Origin: Bacteroidales bacterium
GTDB taxonomy: Bacteria; Bacteroidota; Bacteroidia; Bacteroidales; Bacteroidaceae
NCBI GenBank assembly: GCA_004557285.1
Contig: SFEK01000101.1
Location: 1 to 7,565 of the forward strand
Length of the DNA stretch: 7,565 bases
Direction: 5' to 3'
The notes under the pieces are model-generated. The model was not told where the DNA came from. It made no database searches and worked only from the letters and a program-made list of their open reading frames with translations. The translations under genes and the position numbers were made by a program. How positions within the stretch are numbered: position 1 is the first letter of the stretch; every line of letters starts with the position of its first letter. This document shows, piece by piece, positions 6,185-7,565 of the stretch.

Positions 6185-7090
6185 ATGAACAGGCAACCGC
6201 AACTGATGGACGTCACACGAATGCGCGATATCCTCACACCACACCTCTCGCAGATCCGAGAGCATGTATTCATGAATAGCGAACTGGCAATGGTCCGCGG
6301 CGATCACTCCGTGTTCAGTCTCCTGATGCACCAAAGACCGCCCTTCGCCATCAACGATTATCGCCTGGGCATTATCTTGAACGGTGAGGCTGACATCAAC
6401 ATCAACCTGCAAGACCGCCACCTCACCAGCGGCACACTCGTCTATTTCGGTCCCGGCACCATCATTCATCCTAAGTGCCTATCGCCCGACCTTCGCATCT
6501 TCGGCATTGGACTCTTTGCCAACTTCTCCATGCCCTTTGCGCATGGGCAGATGCCATCAGCCTTCAATGGTCAGGTGCGCGACTTCCAGTTGCCCGCCCA
6601 TGAAGAGGATATTGCTACTGCCCGACATATACTGGACACTATCTGGCAAACGGTTCATACTGCCGACGACTATCATCGTCCCACCGTCACTGCCCTTGTA
6701 GCAGCCCAGATGCACCACTACGACCATCTGTTCCGTCAGCAGGCCGACCAACAGGCCAGCAATCGTTCACGCGAGCAGACCATCTTCGACCGCTTCCTCC
6801 AACTGGTCACCCAGCATTGTGACGAACATCACCAGATAGGCTACTATGCCGGGCGCATGTGTCTCACAGAGCGATACCTGAGCACCATCATCCGCCAAGC
6901 CAGCGGTACCACTGCCAAAGATTGGATAGACCGCGCCCTCATCACCCGCATAAAAATAGAACTGCGCCACACAGACAAGTCTGCGGCACAGATAGCTGAG
7001 GAGATGCACTTTGCCAACCCCTCGTTCTTCTCCAAATATTTCCGCCGCCTCACCGGCATGACTCCCGGTGAGTACAAATCTGTCAGTTGA
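6185..7090 (+). CDS. AraC/XylS-family transcriptional regulator
   Basis: Regulator of 301 residues, the normal length for the family. The N-terminal half (about 35-135) is a probable cupin-like effector or dimerisation domain, with GEADININLQDRHLTSGTLV followed by YFGPGTIIHP as the recognisable beta-rich stretch. The C-terminal DNA-binding domain has two helix-turn-helix units. The first is at about 217-240 (IGYYAGRMCLTERYLSTIIRQ region). The second is at about 264-288 (SAAQIAEEMHFANPSFFSKYF), ending in the family hallmark FRRLTGMTPGEY (286-297). The ATG at 6185 lies 19 bases after a good -7 box, which supports this start. It is transcribed divergently from the efflux operon across 145-157 bases carrying repeated GAACA half-sites, so control of the pump and of itself is likely. 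The inducing ligand is unknown. Confidence 0.93.
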   Translation: MNRQPQLMDVTRMRDILTPHLSQIREHVFMNSELAMVRGDHSVFSLLMHQRPPFAINDYRLGIILNGEADININLQDRHLTSGTLVYFGPGTIIHPKCLSPDLRIFGIGLFANFSMPFAHGQMPSAFNGQVRDFQLPAHEEDIATARHILDTIWQTVHTADDYHRPTVTALVAAQMHHYDHLFRQQADQQASNRSREQTIFDRFLQLVTQHCDEHHQIGYYAGRMCLTERYLSTIIRQASGTTAKDWIDRALITRIKIELRHTDKSAAQIAEEMHFANPSFFSKYFRRLTGMTPGEYKSVS

Positions 7091-7293
7091 GTGACTTTGT
7101 ATTGAAAAGTAAATGCAACCCGCTTCGCCAAGAAAAGGCGTCTGAAGGTGAATGGACAGACAGGCTATCGCTCTATCTGTGCATGAAGATATGCAATGTA
7201 CTTGTAGAAAAAAATGCAATGAGACTAACACCGAAAAGTTGAGAAAAACAACAAGCTTAAAAAATTGACTTCTTGACACGACTAATCTATGTC

Positions 7294-7360
7294 AAATTAC
7301 ATCCGAAAAGATATAATTTGTTAAGATTGGTCGTTTTTTATATTCGAAATGATGTAATTT
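7294..7360. repeat. 10-bp inverted repeat upstream of the HipB-type gene
   Basis: AAATTACATC (7294-7303) and GATGTAATTT (7351-7360) are perfect inverted arms 47 bases apart. The right arm overlaps the first of two candidate -7 boxes (7355-7362). HipB-type proteins typically autoregulate through inverted-repeat operators, so this is a candidate site; the arms do not match the E. coli HipB operator TATCC-N8-GGATA. Confidence 0.45.
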
Positions 7361-7399
7361 TGAAATTTATTAGTAATTTTGCATCAGAAAGGATATAAT
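7300..7399 (+). repeat. 18-bp direct repeat flanking the HipB-type promoter
   Basis: CATCCGAAAAGATATAAT (7300-7317) recurs as CATCAGAAAGGATATAAT (7382-7399), 16 of 18 bases identical, 82 bases apart. The second copy begins right after the -7 box at 7374-7381 and so covers the predicted transcript start. Confidence 0.55.
7374..7381 (+). promoter_or_regulatory. Bacteroidetes-type -7 box for the HipB-type gene
   Basis: TAATTTTG matches TAnnTTTG and predicts a leader of about 50 bases before the ATG at 7437. An identical box at 7355-7362 could serve instead or in addition. Neither has a clear TTTG at -33. Confidence 0.5.
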
Positions 7400-7436
7400 A
7401 TTGCATTACTTACTATAACCCCAAAGCAAAATTTCT

Positions 7437-7565
7437 ATGGAAAGAACGCAATTATCACAGACGGTTAAGGGGCTCCGCAAGGAGTTCGGCATGACGCAGG
7501 AGGAACTCGCCATGAAGTCGGGCGTGGGCCTTAACTTCGTGCGCAATCTTGAGCAAGGCAAACCT
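7437..7565 (+). CDS. HipB-type XRE-family antitoxin/regulator, N-terminal part, cut by window edge
   Basis: Forty-three codons are visible, open to the end of the window. The start is MERTQLSQTVKGLRKEFGMT, followed by QEELAMKSGVGLNFVRNLEQ and then GKP. This is a lambda-repressor-like helix-turn-helix: helix 1 about 8-17, helix 2 from T20-Q21 to G29, recognition helix about 30-39. The ending NFVRNLEQGKP is typical of the HipB/y4mF antitoxin subfamily (compare RFVRELEQGKPT). In that family the gene is about 70-100 codons and is followed by hipA, a serine/threonine kinase toxin; both would lie outside the window. The ATG at 7437 follows an AT-rich leader without a Shine-Dalgarno, as usual in Bacteroidetes. 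Family assignment is fairly firm, the toxin partner is inferred. Confidence 0.8.
   Translation, partial: MERTQLSQTVKGLRKEFGMTQEELAMKSGVGLNFVRNLEQGKP

Larger units (their letters stand above)
7091..7436. other. AT-rich intergenic region with repeat cluster
   Basis: No supportable gene is present; the longest small frame I considered (7152-7268) has no recognisable features. The right half, 7273-7436, is markedly AT-rich. It carries two TAnnTTTG boxes, a 10-bp inverted repeat, an 18-bp direct repeat and a small TTGACA/TGTCAA hairpin (7273-7278 with 7290-7295). No T-tailed terminator for the AraC-type gene is visible; CGCC/GGCG at 7126-7140 is a four-base stem without a T-run. Confidence 0.6.

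Noticed and set aside
7126..7140. CGCC/GGCG stem as a terminator of the AraC-type gene
   Set aside because: Only four base pairs and no T-run after it.
7152..7268. 38-codon frame in the intergenic region after the AraC-type gene
   Set aside because: No ribosome-binding or promoter context, Lys/Thr-rich low-information sequence, and no recognisable family.
6767..7279. Long open frame on the minus strand opposite the AraC-type gene
   Set aside because: It overlaps the helix-turn-helix coding region of a well-supported gene, shows no recognisable domain and reads as a shadow frame.

Overview
The window looks like a chromosomal segment from a member of the Bacteroidales, most likely Prevotella or a close relative. 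Three things point there. TAnnTTTG -7 boxes sit upstream of all three visible transcription units. Shine-Dalgarno sequences are absent before the starts. The gene order is an outer membrane factor, a lipoprotein adaptor, a fused double ATPase and two ABC-2 permeases. The genus is a guess from style, not from a marker gene.

Layout: 1-231 holds no gene, only two inverted repeats. From 6027 (or 6039) down to 232 on the minus strand runs one tightly packed five-gene operon: TolC-like outer membrane factor, HlyD-type lipoprotein adaptor, tandem-NBD ABC ATPase, and two ABC-2 permeases. Together they predict a complete tripartite export pump of the YbhG-YbhF-YbhS-YbhR type with its own outer membrane channel. 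A short divergent region (6040-6184) carries back-to-back promoters and repeated GAACA half-sites. It separates the operon from an AraC/XylS-type regulator gene on the plus strand (6185-7090), which is the obvious candidate local regulator. After a 346-base AT-rich gap with its own repeats, the first 43 codons of a HipB-type XRE-family antitoxin gene (7437 onward) run off the right edge.

The most notable points are as follows. (1) Four perfect 7-bp repeats (TTGAACC) lie inside the ATPase gene, exactly between its two nucleotide-binding domains. Gain or loss of one or two units would stop translation within seven codons, which makes this a possible phase-variable switch. (2) The ATPase motifs are asymmetric. 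All the degenerate residues fall in one composite ATP site and the other site is canonical. (3) Different short repeats sit at the TolC/adaptor junction, the adaptor/ATPase junction and in a permease periplasmic loop. (4) GAACA half-sites are arranged around the two divergent promoters. The pump itself belongs to a known class. I see no clearly new system, and the exported substrate cannot be read from the sequence.
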